A stretch of DNA of 7,525 bases from Myxococcales bacterium (lineage in GTDB: Bacteria; Myxococcota; Bradymonadia; UBA7976; UBA1532). Shown here piece after piece: positions 1 through 7,024 of the stretch (position 1 is the stretch's first letter; each line of letters opens with the position of its first letter). Below the pieces are notes generated by a model, which did no database searches, had not been told where the DNA came from, and worked only from the letters and a program-made list of their open reading frames with translations. The stretch is taken from assembly GCA_020430675.1 (NCBI GenBank), contig JAGQJJ010000173.1, positions 1-7,525 of the forward strand. Reading direction: 5' to 3'. The position numbers were made by a program, and so were the translations under genes.

Positions 1-2492
1 CTCGCCACCAAGGCCGACAGCCGGTCGTTGTCGCCGAACACCTCCCCGGCGCGCATCACCAGCTCCTCGGCCGACACGGTGTCGTTCTCGTTGATCACGG
101 GCACCGCGCCGAGGGCGAGCAGGCGGTCGAGCAGCGGCCAGTCGGCGCCGTGGGCTTCGTAGTCGGTGACGATCTCGGCGGGCAGCGTGTTGTAGAGCGG
201 GTGGCCTTTGAAGGCCTCGCCGTATTCGCGGAGGGCGGTGGCGACCAGGCCGAGCAGGCGGCCGCGGCGGGGGTGGCCGGTCGCGGCGGCATACAGAGCG
301 TCGACGTGGGCGCGGGCGCGCTCGCGGCGCGGGGCGTGCACGCCGGCGAGGAAGCGCAGCACGCCCTCCCACTCGGGGTTGGTGGCGCGGCCGTCGGCGA
401 TGAGGGCGGCGGTGTTGGCTTCGACGGCGGTGGCGGCGGTGGCCAGGTGGCGGGCGGCGAAGTACTCCTGGAAGCTGCGATGCCATGGGCGCACGCGGCG
501 CTCGGGGCGGCCGGCGGGGTCTTCGGCGACTTCGAAGCGCAGCAGGCCAGTGTCTTCGTAGAGTTGTTCGAGGGCGGTGGCGGCTTCGGGCACGCCGCCG
601 GGCCAGCGCTCGGGCGCGGCTTCGACGACCTTTTCGGCGGCGTCGTCGACGGGCATCGCGGTGCCGCCATGGGTCTGCATGGCATCGAAGAGGGTCTCGA
701 GCAGCTCCAGCCGGATGGTCGGGGTCAAGATGCCATCGCCGCGGGTATGGCACAGAATGTCAACCATACGCTCGTACAGCTCGGCGGCCGAGTCGGGCAG
801 GCGCTCGCGCTCGCCGTAGACCAGCAGCGCGCAGGTGAGCAGCAGCGGGTTGTCGCTGAGCGCGAGGTTGGCGTGGCGGCGGCGCAGCTCGCCGAGCGCG
901 GCGCGGGCGCGTTTGGCGTAGTCGGCGTCGCAGCCCTGGGCTCGGCACCAGCGGTCGACGAGGCGCGCGGCGTCGTTGCCGTCGAGCGGGGCGGTCTGCA
1001 CGACGCGCAGGGGCGGGCCGAAGCGCGTCTCGCCGAGCCACGCAGCGGGGCGGGTGGTGAGGATGAGCCGGGCCTGCCATGCCTTGCCGCGGGCGATGCC
1101 TTCGAGGCAGCGCACCAAGGCATCGCGGGCGTCTTTGGTGGGCAGCTCGTCGAGGGCGTCGATGAGCAGCAGATAGCGGCCGGCCTTCCAGCCGGGGCGC
1201 ACGTCGTCTTCGGTCAGCGATTCGGCGCTGCCGGCGCGCAGCTCGGCGGTGACGGCGGTGAGCAGGCCGGCGGGGCCGTTGCAGTTGCGCAAGGCCGCGG
1301 CTTCGAGGAAGACCGGCACCGCCGGGGTCAGGCCGCCGCCGGCGAGGGCGCTGATGTCGAGGTGATGGTCGGGTGTCGGGTGATCGGGGTCGGCGAGCAG
1401 GGCGCAGGCGAGGGTATAGGCGAGGTGCATCAGAAGCACCGTCTTGCCGGCGCCGGGCTCGCCTTCGATGACCAGCGCCGGCAGCGCCGGGGCGCTGGCG
1501 ATTTGCTCCAGCCAGGCGGGGTGGCGTTTGTCGCGTTCCGGCTCGAACTCGAACGCCGGCTGCCCGCCTCTCGGGCGACGCGCGCGCTTTGGCTCGTTGC
1601 GCGCTTCGAGATGCAGCGCCCCTTCTTCGTCGGCCCAGCACCAAGTCGGTCGGGCGCGCAGCGAGACATACAGATCGGCGCGATCGAGTTGCGCCCCGCC
1701 GGCCTTGCTGCGCAGCGGCCCGTGTCGGCCGGCCCGCCAAAGACTGGCGCGGCCTTCCAAATAGGCCACCTCGAAGGCGGTCAGCGTTGGCTGGGCGCCC
1801 GGTGGCGGGCGAAAACGCGCCTCCCACCAGGGCTTCACTGCCTTGACGGTCTTGCTGATGGCATCCTGCATGCCATCGAATGTCGTGGCATCACGGGTCG
1901 TGTGCAGGGTGATCAGTGCTGCCATTTCGTTGGGGGCCACCTCACCAAGCGCGATGGGTCGACACAGAACGGAGCGCTCGGGTTCGGCCAAGGCGGACTC
2001 GAAAACCCCGGGCGCTCCCAGGCGCATGCCCAAGAGCACGATGCGCAAGTCGGCCGCCAGTGGTGGCCCGGCATCGGCGTCGTCAACGCGAACAGCGACA
2101 CCCGAGAAGCCGGCCAGCCGCTCGGCGACTCCGCGCATCGTGCCGCCCAACTCAGCGGCGACGCCGAGCACGCTGATCGTGAGGCTCGTGGTCGCTGGCG
2201 CGGGTGAGGCGGCGGGCTCAGCCGGCGGGGTTCGCAAAGCATCAGGCAGCGAGGACTGATGAGCGGGGTCAATGGCGGCGATCAGGCGCTCCAGGCCGCC
2301 GTCGACGAGGCTGGCCTGCTCGATGACCCGGCCCCATACATTGTCGACCTTGCCGTCGAAGTTGACGCAATGGCGCGGCAAGTCGGCGTCGCCGACCATT
2401 CGCTCGATGGTCGCTTTGTCTGGATAGTACGTGCACAGCCAGCGGCGGAGGGCGGTGCGCCAGGCGGTGGGGGTCATTTGCTCATCTGCCAT
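1..2492 (-). CDS. NACHT-type STAND ATPase with N-terminal effector-associated adaptor; 3' end runs off the window in a ProB-like segment (partial)
   Basis: Continuous frame of 830 visible residues, open at the left edge. Residues ~6-74 form a small helical adaptor homologous to the C-terminus of the phosphorylase encoded just upstream. After a Pro/Ala linker (~85-100), residues ~102-222 look like an alpha/beta domain of unknown type. The NACHT core follows: Walker A GEPGAGKT (344-351), Walker B LLLIDALDEL (441-450), LILTTRP (476-482) and the post-NACHT motif HRSFQEYFAARHLA (671-684). Such STAND proteins are signal-sensing ATPase switches, often in anti-phage systems, whose C-terminal part usually detects the trigger. 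Here the end is odd: residues ~791-830 match glutamate 5-kinase (see separate entry). Start: ATG at 2492, 38 bp after the upstream stop, without a clear Shine-Dalgarno; ATG at 2477 is an alternative. It is probably co-transcribed with the phosphorylase gene. The NACHT call is strong; the defence role is inferred from context. Confidence 0.9.
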   Translation of the reverse strand, partial: MADEQMTPTAWRTALRRWLCTYYPDKATIERMVGDADLPRHCVNFDGKVDNVWGRVIEQASLVDGGLERLIAAIDPAHQSSLPDALRTPPAEPAASPAPATTSLTISVLGVAAELGGTMRGVAERLAGFSGVAVRVDDADAGPPLAADLRIVLLGMRLGAPGVFESALAEPERSVLCRPIALGEVAPNEMAALITLHTTRDATTFDGMQDAISKTVKAVKPWWEARFRPPPGAQPTLTAFEVAYLEGRASLWRAGRHGPLRSKAGGAQLDRADLYVSLRARPTWCWADEEGALHLEARNEPKRARRPRGGQPAFEFEPERDKRHPAWLEQIASAPALPALVIEGEPGAGKTVLLMHLAYTLACALLADPDHPTPDHHLDISALAGGGLTPAVPVFLEAAALRNCNGPAGLLTAVTAELRAGSAESLTEDDVRPGWKAGRYLLLIDALDELPTKDARDALVRCLEGIARGKAWQARLILTTRPAAWLGETRFGPPLRVVQTAPLDGNDAARLVDRWCRAQGCDADYAKRARAALGELRRRHANLALSDNPLLLTCALLVYGERERLPDSAAELYERMVDILCHTRGDGILTPTIRLELLETLFDAMQTHGGTAMPVDDAAEKVVEAAPERWPGGVPEAATALEQLYEDTGLLRFEVAEDPAGRPERRVRPWHRSFQEYFAARHLATAATAVEANTAALIADGRATNPEWEGVLRFLAGVHAPRRERARAHVDALYAAATGHPRRGRLLGLVATALREYGEAFKGHPLYNTLPAEIVTDYEAHGADWPLLDRLLALGAVPVINENDTVSAEELVMRAGEVFGDNDRLSALVA
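3..122 (-). other. Glutamate 5-kinase (ProB)-like segment in frame at the end of the STAND ATPase
   Basis: Residues ~791-830 of the ATPase frame read LLALGAVPVINENDTVS, then about a dozen residues, then FGDNDRLSALVA. These correspond to the substrate-site part of glutamate 5-kinase (amino-acid kinase fold), where the NEND and GDND residues contact glutamate. Several residues are inserted between the two motifs compared with the short spacing in the common bacterial enzyme. The N-terminal half of a kinase, with its lysine and glycine-rich phosphate site, is absent: residues just upstream (~752-790) look like post-NACHT sequence instead. No stop or frameshift lies between. It may be a true C-terminal fusion, a recombination scar, or an assembly chimera at shared LLALG-coding sequence. 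Homology of the segment to ProB is near certain; its function here is unknown. Confidence 0.85.
1857..1877. repeat. Inverted repeat GATGGCAT-5 nt-ATGCCATC inside the ATPase gene
   Basis: Perfect 8-bp arms (1857-1864 and 1870-1877) with a 5-nt loop. The arms are the same octamer that forms the 16-bp palindrome at 3872-3887, in the opposite order. It lies in coding sequence, where Asp-Ala/Asp-Gly-Met codons (GAT GCC ATC, GAT GGC ATG) naturally generate this octamer, so it may be coincidental. Confidence 0.35.
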
Positions 2493-2530
2493 GGTCGAAG
2501 TAGCGCATGACGTCGCCGGGTGTGCAAGCG

Positions 2531-3829
2531 TCAGCCGCGTTCTCGGTCGCGAGCGATGGCGGCGCGCAGGCGGTCGACGCCGCCTTCGCACAGGCTGGCC
2601 TCGCGGATGACATTGAACCAGGTGACATCCATGCCGCCGGTCTCAAGGTCGATGCGATGGGTGGGCAGCCCCGCCTCTTCGGCCAGCTTTCGCGCCTGGG
2701 CGCGCAGCGGATAACGGGCCTGGAGCCAGACGCGCAGTTCGAACGCGTCGGTGGGGATGGGCTCGGCTGGCGCGGGCGGGTCGTTTTCGCCCGGTGTCTC
2801 GTTGGGGGAAGCGTCGCGCAGCAGGTCGGCGTTCTGGCGCAGCAATGCCATCAGGCACTCGGCCGAGGCGCGGTTGGCGAAGTCATGGAAGCGATCGTCC
2901 TTGGTGGCATCGGCGAAGTCACCGATGCCTTTGGCGATCAGCGCGGGCACGCCCCAAGTTTCGGCGGCGGCGGCGGCGACAGCGGCGGCCTCCATCTCCA
3001 GCCCCATGGTCTTGCGCATGCTCTCGTGGATCTGGGCGAAGACGCCGGCGTCGGCGCGCACGGCGCTGCCGGTGGCGATGTCGCCGAAATGGACCTTGAA
3101 GGCAGGCCGAGGCTCTGGCCTGGCCCGATTCAGCTGCCACTTGCGTTTGGCCGACGTACGCCCGACGTCGGTCAGGGCGAGGTCGTCGTCGACCAGCTTG
3201 CGGTCGAGCAGACGCTCTACGGTCAGGGCCCAGTCGGGGCAATCTCGGAGGCGGTCGGGGTGCTCCCAGGGGTCTTCGCCACAATGGAGGCAGTGCAGTA
3301 TCCAGCTAGCCTGCCAATCGAGGTCGAGCGGCCGGTCAGCCAACCAACTGGTGTCGCCGAGCGATTGGGGCTGTCGGGCGCAGAGTTGCTCGACGCGCTG
3401 CCGCCAATGCGGGTCGAGGCGATAAGTGTTCGGGTCGCCCTTATAGCCGCCGTCGGTGATCTTGCCGCTGTCGTAGGTGAACACGAAGCGCCCGAAGACC
3501 ACGTCGCCCAGGTTGACCTTGCCGCGGGGGCCGGCGGCGAAGCCGCTGAGCACAATGCAGCGTGGCTGGTAGGCATAGAGCATCTGAGTGGCCGTAGCGG
3601 CAGCGCTGTGGCCGCCCATGCCGGCGGCCCAGGTGGTGACAATGTGCAGGGGGTGGCCATCGGTGGCGCGGAAACGGCGTTCAGCGATGATGCGGCCGTG
3701 GTGGCCGTCGGGATGCTCCGTCCACGCGTCGTCGAGCGCGCCAGTGTCGACGCGCAGAACCTGCTCGTACTCTTCGGGCAATGCGGTCAGCCAGGCGATG
3801 TCGACCCGTTTTGCGTTGGGCGTGCTCAT
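2531..3829 (-). CDS. Nucleoside phosphorylase/nucleosidase-family effector with C-terminal effector-associated adaptor domain
   Basis: 432 residues. The N-terminal ~335 residues form a PNP/UDP phosphorylase (MTAN-like) fold. Visible are IAWLTALPEEYE near the N-terminus (E19/E20), SGFAAG (95-100) with LGDVV (107-111), HFGDIATGS (247-255), the purine-site LEMEAAAVA (277-285; M279/E280) and the catalytic-type GIGDFAD (301-307; D304). A ~75-residue insertion before HFGD (about 160-235) resembles a winged helix. A Pro-rich linker (~340-358) leads to a helical adaptor (359-432) clearly related to the ATPase's N-terminus. Family members cleave N-glycosidic bonds of nucleosides or nucleotides; relatives in phage-defence systems degrade ATP or other purines to stop growth. 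The conserved catalytic residues suggest an active enzyme and the shared adaptor suggests it is the effector of the downstream ATPase. The substrate cannot be read from the sequence. Start ATG at 3829 lacks a clear Shine-Dalgarno; its gene begins 62 bp after the transporter stop. Confidence 0.9.
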   Translation of the reverse strand: MSTPNAKRVDIAWLTALPEEYEQVLRVDTGALDDAWTEHPDGHHGRIIAERRFRATDGHPLHIVTTWAAGMGGHSAAATATQMLYAYQPRCIVLSGFAAGPRGKVNLGDVVFGRFVFTYDSGKITDGGYKGDPNTYRLDPHWRQRVEQLCARQPQSLGDTSWLADRPLDLDWQASWILHCLHCGEDPWEHPDRLRDCPDWALTVERLLDRKLVDDDLALTDVGRTSAKRKWQLNRARPEPRPAFKVHFGDIATGSAVRADAGVFAQIHESMRKTMGLEMEAAAVAAAAAETWGVPALIAKGIGDFADATKDDRFHDFANRASAECLMALLRQNADLLRDASPNETPGENDPPAPAEPIPTDAFELRVWLQARYPLRAQARKLAEEAGLPTHRIDLETGGMDVTWFNVIREASLCEGGVDRLRAAIARDRERG

Positions 3830-3871
3830 GGGTGCATCAAGGCATGGTCACGGGCGTTGTGCAAGGCTTTT

Positions 3872-3887
3872 ATGCCATCGATGGCAT
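3872..3887. promoter_or_regulatory. Perfect 16-bp palindrome between the transporter and phosphorylase genes
   Basis: ATGCCATCGATGGCAT is its own reverse complement. It lies 4 bp beyond the transporter stop codon and 42 bp upstream of the phosphorylase ATG on the minus strand. It has no loop and no following T-run on the minus strand, so it does not look like an intrinsic terminator. Placement in the only gap before the effector gene suits an operator for a dimeric regulator, but this is inference only. Confidence 0.35.
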
Positions 3888-3891
3888 GGGA

Positions 3892-6168
3892 TCAGGTCGC
3901 GGCTTTGACCGCCCGGACTTCGGCGAGGCGGCGTTCGGCTTCGGCGGTGATGCGGGCGCGGGCTTCGGGGTGGGCGTCGAGCAGGGCGAGGAAGTCATCG
4001 CGGCCCAGGCTGGCCATGAGGGTTTCGTGGCGGGCGGTGACGGTGGCGCTGCGGGGCACGTCGATCAGCAGGGCGATCTCGCCGAAGACGTCAGCGTCGC
4101 GCAGGGTGCCGACGCGCTTGGGGCCCTGGTCGGTGGGCACTTCGACGATCAGCTCGCCGCGGGCGACGACGTAGAAGCGGTCGCCGGGTTCGCCGGCGCG
4201 AATGATGACTTCGTCGGCCTGGCGGCGCTCGGCGACAAACAGCTCGGCGAGGCGGGTGCGTACGTCGTCGGAGAGGTCGGCGAAGAGGGGGATTTCGGCG
4301 AGCAGCGAGGGTTTGATGCGCGGGGTGCCACGGTCGATCTGCACGGCCTGCTGGCGGCGGGTCAGTTCGGCGTAGAGGCCGCCCTTGGCGAGCAGTTCGT
4401 CATGGGTGCCGGTCTCGACGATGTGGCCCTGGCGCAGCACGATGATGCGATCGGCGAAGCGCGCGTTGGCGAGGCGATGGGTGACGGTGATGACGGTGCG
4501 ATCGTGGGTCAGGCGGGCGAGGGTCTCGTTGACGCAGGCTTCGGTGCGGGCGTCGAGCGCCGAGGTGGGTTCGTCGAGCAGCAGCACCTCGGGGTCGCGC
4601 AGCACGGCGCGGGCGATGGCAAGGCGCTGGCGCTGGCCGCCCGAGAGCTGCAGGTGGCCTTCGCCGAGCAGGGTGTCATATGCCTTGGGCAAGGCTTCGA
4701 TGTCATCGTGCAGCTCGGCGGCGCGGGCGGCGGCGCGCCCCTGCTCGTCGGTGGCATCGAGTTGTCCCAGACGGATGTTGTCGGCGACGCTCATGGCAAA
4801 GATTTCGGTCTCTTGGAAGACGACTGCCATGCGGGCGAGCAGGCTGTGGCGCGAGAAGGCGGTCACGTCCTGGTCGTCCCAGCGCACGCAGCCGGCGCAG
4901 GGGGTGTGGAAGCCGAGCAGGATGCCCAGCACGGTCGATTTGCCGGCGCCGCTGGGGCCGACGAGCGCCACGGTCTCGCCGCGCCGGATGGAGAGGTCGA
5001 GGCCGTCGAGCACGCCGTGGTGGTCGCCGACGTCGAAGCGAACGCCGTCGAGGCGCAGCGTCTTGGTGAGCGGGGGCGCTTCGGCGCCGCGGTCGTCGGG
5101 CATGGGGGCGGCGAGCAGGCCTTCGATGCGGCGCATGCTGGCGTGGCCGCGCAGCAGGCCGGGGGCCGATTCGCTCATCGTGGTCATGCCGATGATGGCC
5201 ACGTTGAAGACCGACCAGAAGGCGATGAGGCTGCCGATGGTGAGCCAGCCGCCGAAGATCATGGCGGCGCCGCCGACCAGCAGGATGGTGGTCAACGCCT
5301 CGGTGGCGATGCTGGTGGCGCCCTGAATGCCGCGGGTGAGGATGCCGGCGCGCACCTTGGCCGCTTCGAGGCGCAGCAGGCCCTCGGCGAGACGGTCGGC
5401 CCAATAGCGCGTCAACCCGAAGGCGCGGATGGTGCGCTGGCCGCGCACGAGGTCGTCGAAGTCGGACTGCACGTCGGCGCGGACCTCGCCGGCGGCGGCC
5501 TGGGCGCGGCGCGCGCGGCGACCCAGATTCCAGGGCGCGATCCAGCAGAGCGGGGTGGCGGCGAGCAGGATCAGCGTGAGGCGCCAATCGAGGATGAGCA
5601 GCACCACGAGGCAGGCGATGACGGCCATGGCGCCCATAAGCGCGCGGGGCAGGTCGAAGAGCACGGTGGTCTCGACGGCTTCGACGTCGGCGTTGACGAG
5701 CGCGATGAGGTGCGCGCGGTGGGCCATGCGCGGGTCGGTGAGCGCCGCGCCCTGCACACGGTCGATCAAAGCGCGACGCAGGCCGGCGCCGGTGCGGGCG
5801 CTGAGCCGGCTGAACGAAATGGCGCGGGCGACCTCGCAACCGGCCTCGAGCGCGGTCGAGAGGATGAGGGCGACCGAGAGGCCGATCATCAGCGTCGCGT
5901 TGCGGTCGGGGATGGCCTCGTCGAAGAGGGCGCGGTAGAGGAACGGGGGGATGGCGTCGAGCAGGGCGATGCCGATCAGGGCGCCGACGCCATGGAGGAC
6001 CAGCTTGGGCGTGCCGCGCAGCCACGGCCGGGCGGCGACGAGGAAGCCGAGCAGGTCGCCGCCACGGGCGGTGCTGGGGGCCGGGTCGGTGATCACCGGG
6101 GGTCGGCTCGGTTCGGGCTGCTGCGCGTCACCGCGGCGGGTCTCCTGCGCCGTGCTGCTCTGTTCCAT
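3892..6168 (-). CDS. ABC transporter half-exporter (membrane + ATPase domains) with C-terminal cyclic-nucleotide-binding domain
   Basis: 758 residues. An N-terminal ~50-residue polar, Pro-rich stretch precedes a six-helix ABC exporter membrane domain (hydrophobic segments about 55-80, 92-112, 174-212 as a pair, 284-326 as a pair). The nucleotide-binding domain follows: Walker A GPSGAGKST (404-412), Q-loop FQE (451-453), signature LSGGQ (508-512), Walker B VLLLDEP (528-534), D-loop SALD (536-539) and H-loop His564. Residues ~620-740 form a cyclic-nucleotide-binding domain with the phosphate-binding cassette FGEIAL (695-700) and PRSATV (705-710). The protein probably acts as a dimer in the inner membrane to export an unknown, perhaps hydrophobic or peptide, substrate; the extra domain suggests control by a cyclic nucleotide. 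The frame is open upstream to 6402, but that part reads like non-coding sequence and overlaps the divergent lipoprotein gene, so ATG 6168 is preferred although it has no good Shine-Dalgarno. Same direction as the phosphorylase gene, 62 bp away. Confidence 0.93.
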   Translation of the reverse strand: MEQSSTAQETRRGDAQQPEPSRPPVITDPAPSTARGGDLLGFLVAARPWLRGTPKLVLHGVGALIGIALLDAIPPFLYRALFDEAIPDRNATLMIGLSVALILSTALEAGCEVARAISFSRLSARTGAGLRRALIDRVQGAALTDPRMAHRAHLIALVNADVEAVETTVLFDLPRALMGAMAVIACLVVLLILDWRLTLILLAATPLCWIAPWNLGRRARRAQAAAGEVRADVQSDFDDLVRGQRTIRAFGLTRYWADRLAEGLLRLEAAKVRAGILTRGIQGATSIATEALTTILLVGGAAMIFGGWLTIGSLIAFWSVFNVAIIGMTTMSESAPGLLRGHASMRRIEGLLAAPMPDDRGAEAPPLTKTLRLDGVRFDVGDHHGVLDGLDLSIRRGETVALVGPSGAGKSTVLGILLGFHTPCAGCVRWDDQDVTAFSRHSLLARMAVVFQETEIFAMSVADNIRLGQLDATDEQGRAAARAAELHDDIEALPKAYDTLLGEGHLQLSGGQRQRLAIARAVLRDPEVLLLDEPTSALDARTEACVNETLARLTHDRTVITVTHRLANARFADRIIVLRQGHIVETGTHDELLAKGGLYAELTRRQQAVQIDRGTPRIKPSLLAEIPLFADLSDDVRTRLAELFVAERRQADEVIIRAGEPGDRFYVVARGELIVEVPTDQGPKRVGTLRDADVFGEIALLIDVPRSATVTARHETLMASLGRDDFLALLDAHPEARARITAEAERRLAEVRAVKAAT

Positions 6169-6335
6169 TGGCCCGCGGGCGGGGCGGGCTGTCAACCTCG
6201 CGGTGCAGGGCGTATTTGGCTGGGCAGCGTTGACGATGGCTGCGGGGCATCGCACTGTGTCGGCAACGGCGGTGGACGCGCAACTCGACCGGGTGTATGA
6301 GAGACAGAGACACGACCATGGCAGGGAGGGCGCCG
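6169..6335. other. Divergent intergenic region between transporter and lipoprotein genes
   Basis: This 167-bp gap must carry the promoters of both flanking genes. A perfect TTGACA lies on the minus strand at 6195-6190, but a -10 at normal spacing would overlap the transporter ATG and reads GCCAAT. TTGACG occurs on the plus strand at 6230-6235 with no convincing -10 partner. No promoter can be assigned with confidence. Confidence 0.4.
6323..6330 (+). promoter_or_regulatory. Shine-Dalgarno site of the lipoprotein gene
   Basis: AGGGAGGG ends 5 nt before the ATG at 6336. It selects this start over the in-frame ATGs at 6297 and 6318, which would put 13 or 6 extra polar or charged residues ahead of the signal peptide. 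Confidence 0.7.
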
Positions 6336-6572
6336 ATGCGTCTGAAATGGCTTGTTCCGTTTGGGGGCCTGTTGATGACGACGGGCTGCTTCCAACCACC
6401 ACCGCAAGTGCGCGGCGCAGACGTCTTGTCGAAGGACTCCCACTTTTGGGTGTTCATCGACACATCCGACCCCCAGATGGATGGGATCTGGCATTGCTTC
6501 CTGGAGAAAGAAGCCCAAGACAGCCCGATGTGCGTGCGTGCCCGACTTGATCAGAACGAAGACGACTCGTGA
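6336..6572 (+). CDS. Small predicted lipoprotein, function unknown
   Basis: 78 residues. The N-terminus MRLKWLVPFGGLLMTTGC has the positively charged start, hydrophobic core and lipobox-like TTGC (Cys18) of a signal-peptidase II substrate; Thr at -3 is less usual than Leu. The mature part is ~60 residues, acidic at its end, with a central FWVFIDTSDP and a WHCFLEKE stretch holding one of its two later cysteines. A lipid-anchored envelope protein is the likely product. Family not recognised. Strong ribosome-binding site; divergent from the transporter and convergent with the toxin-immunity pair, so it is probably a single-gene transcript. Codon use is less GC-biased than in the transporter. Confidence 0.75.
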   Translation: MRLKWLVPFGGLLMTTGCFQPPPQVRGADVLSKDSHFWVFIDTSDPQMDGIWHCFLEKEAQDSPMCVRARLDQNEDDS

Positions 6573-6652
6573 CTGGGGACGCCGGGCTGTCTCTGCAAGG
6601 CGTGAGATCACGCGGCAGGCAGTGCCGGACCGCACCGGACAAGACGTTATCT

Positions 6653-7015
6653 TCAGGCCCTGGGCGACGTGCCGACACCCAGCGTTTCTCGAAGCATCTT
6701 AGCCAGTTGGACAAGAAACGCCAGCGCACCCGCGTCGGATGGATCGTCGAGTACCCAGTTGGCATCGAATGCGATGAGCGAACCGAGGATGCCTTCTTCC
6801 TGCGGCGGGTTCGCGATCAGTGTTTCGATGCTTTGAAGGTCGCGCGTCATCTGCCGATGCCATAGCAGGGCGGTCGCTTCGATGGACTCGCGGGCCTCTT
6901 CGAGCGAGCAGGCGTCGGAGAGATGATAGCTCACGAAGCTGCGAGCGACCTCCAATGGAGGAGGCTGGGCGGCTTGCAGACGACGCCGAAGCTCGGCGCG
7001 GGTGTGATCGTTCAT
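6653..7015 (-). CDS. Probable immunity protein for the adjacent RNase A-like toxin
   Basis: 120 residues, mostly helical, acidic in the middle, no signal peptide or membrane segment, so cytoplasmic. It starts at ATG 7015, 9 bp after the stop of the toxin-like gene, the usual order for polymorphic toxin and immunity genes. A central pattern (acidic SLEEARESIE, then DLQSIETLIANPP, then a C-terminal helix with LVQLAKMLRETLG) resembles small helical immunity proteins of contact-dependent inhibition systems, but I cannot name the family with certainty. Function is inferred mainly from position: it would bind and block the toxin in the producing cell. It ends 80 bp from the convergent lipoprotein gene, with no clear terminator between them. 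Confidence 0.65.
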   Translation of the reverse strand: MNDHTRAELRRRLQAAQPPPLEVARSFVSYHLSDACSLEEARESIEATALLWHRQMTRDLQSIETLIANPPQEEGILGSLIAFDANWVLDDPSDAGALAFLVQLAKMLRETLGVGTSPRA

Positions 7016-7024
7016 GGGGTCACT

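Noticed and set aside
150..2207. Long plus-strand open frame (685 residues)
   Set aside because: Its codons pair exactly with those of the ATPase gene on the other strand, and its Gly/Ala/Val-rich sequence is what an antisense of GC-rich coding DNA gives. The minus strand has clear NACHT motifs.
2482..2508. Eight-codon open frame overlapping the ATPase start (possible leader peptide)
   Set aside because: No ribosome-binding site and too short to distinguish from chance.
2507..4174. Plus-strand open frame of 555 residues
   Set aside because: Antisense of the phosphorylase gene and the end of the transporter; no domain.
6190..6195. Perfect -35 hexamer TTGACA on the minus strand before the transporter
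   Set aside because: At normal spacing the -10 would overlap the start codon and reads GCCAAT, so it is probably not a promoter for this start.
3781..6300. Plus-strand open frame of 839 residues
   Set aside because: Antisense shadow of the ABC transporter; low-complexity Gly/Ala/Glu/Asp composition with no motif.
6169..6402. N-terminal extension of the transporter to 6402
   Set aside because: The extra 78 residues are Ser/Thr/Pro/Cys-rich, lack any domain and overlap the divergent lipoprotein gene and its ribosome-binding site.
6573..6652. Possible terminator between the lipoprotein and immunity genes
   Set aside because: Only a short direct CCGGAC repeat is present; no stem-loop with a T-run on either strand.
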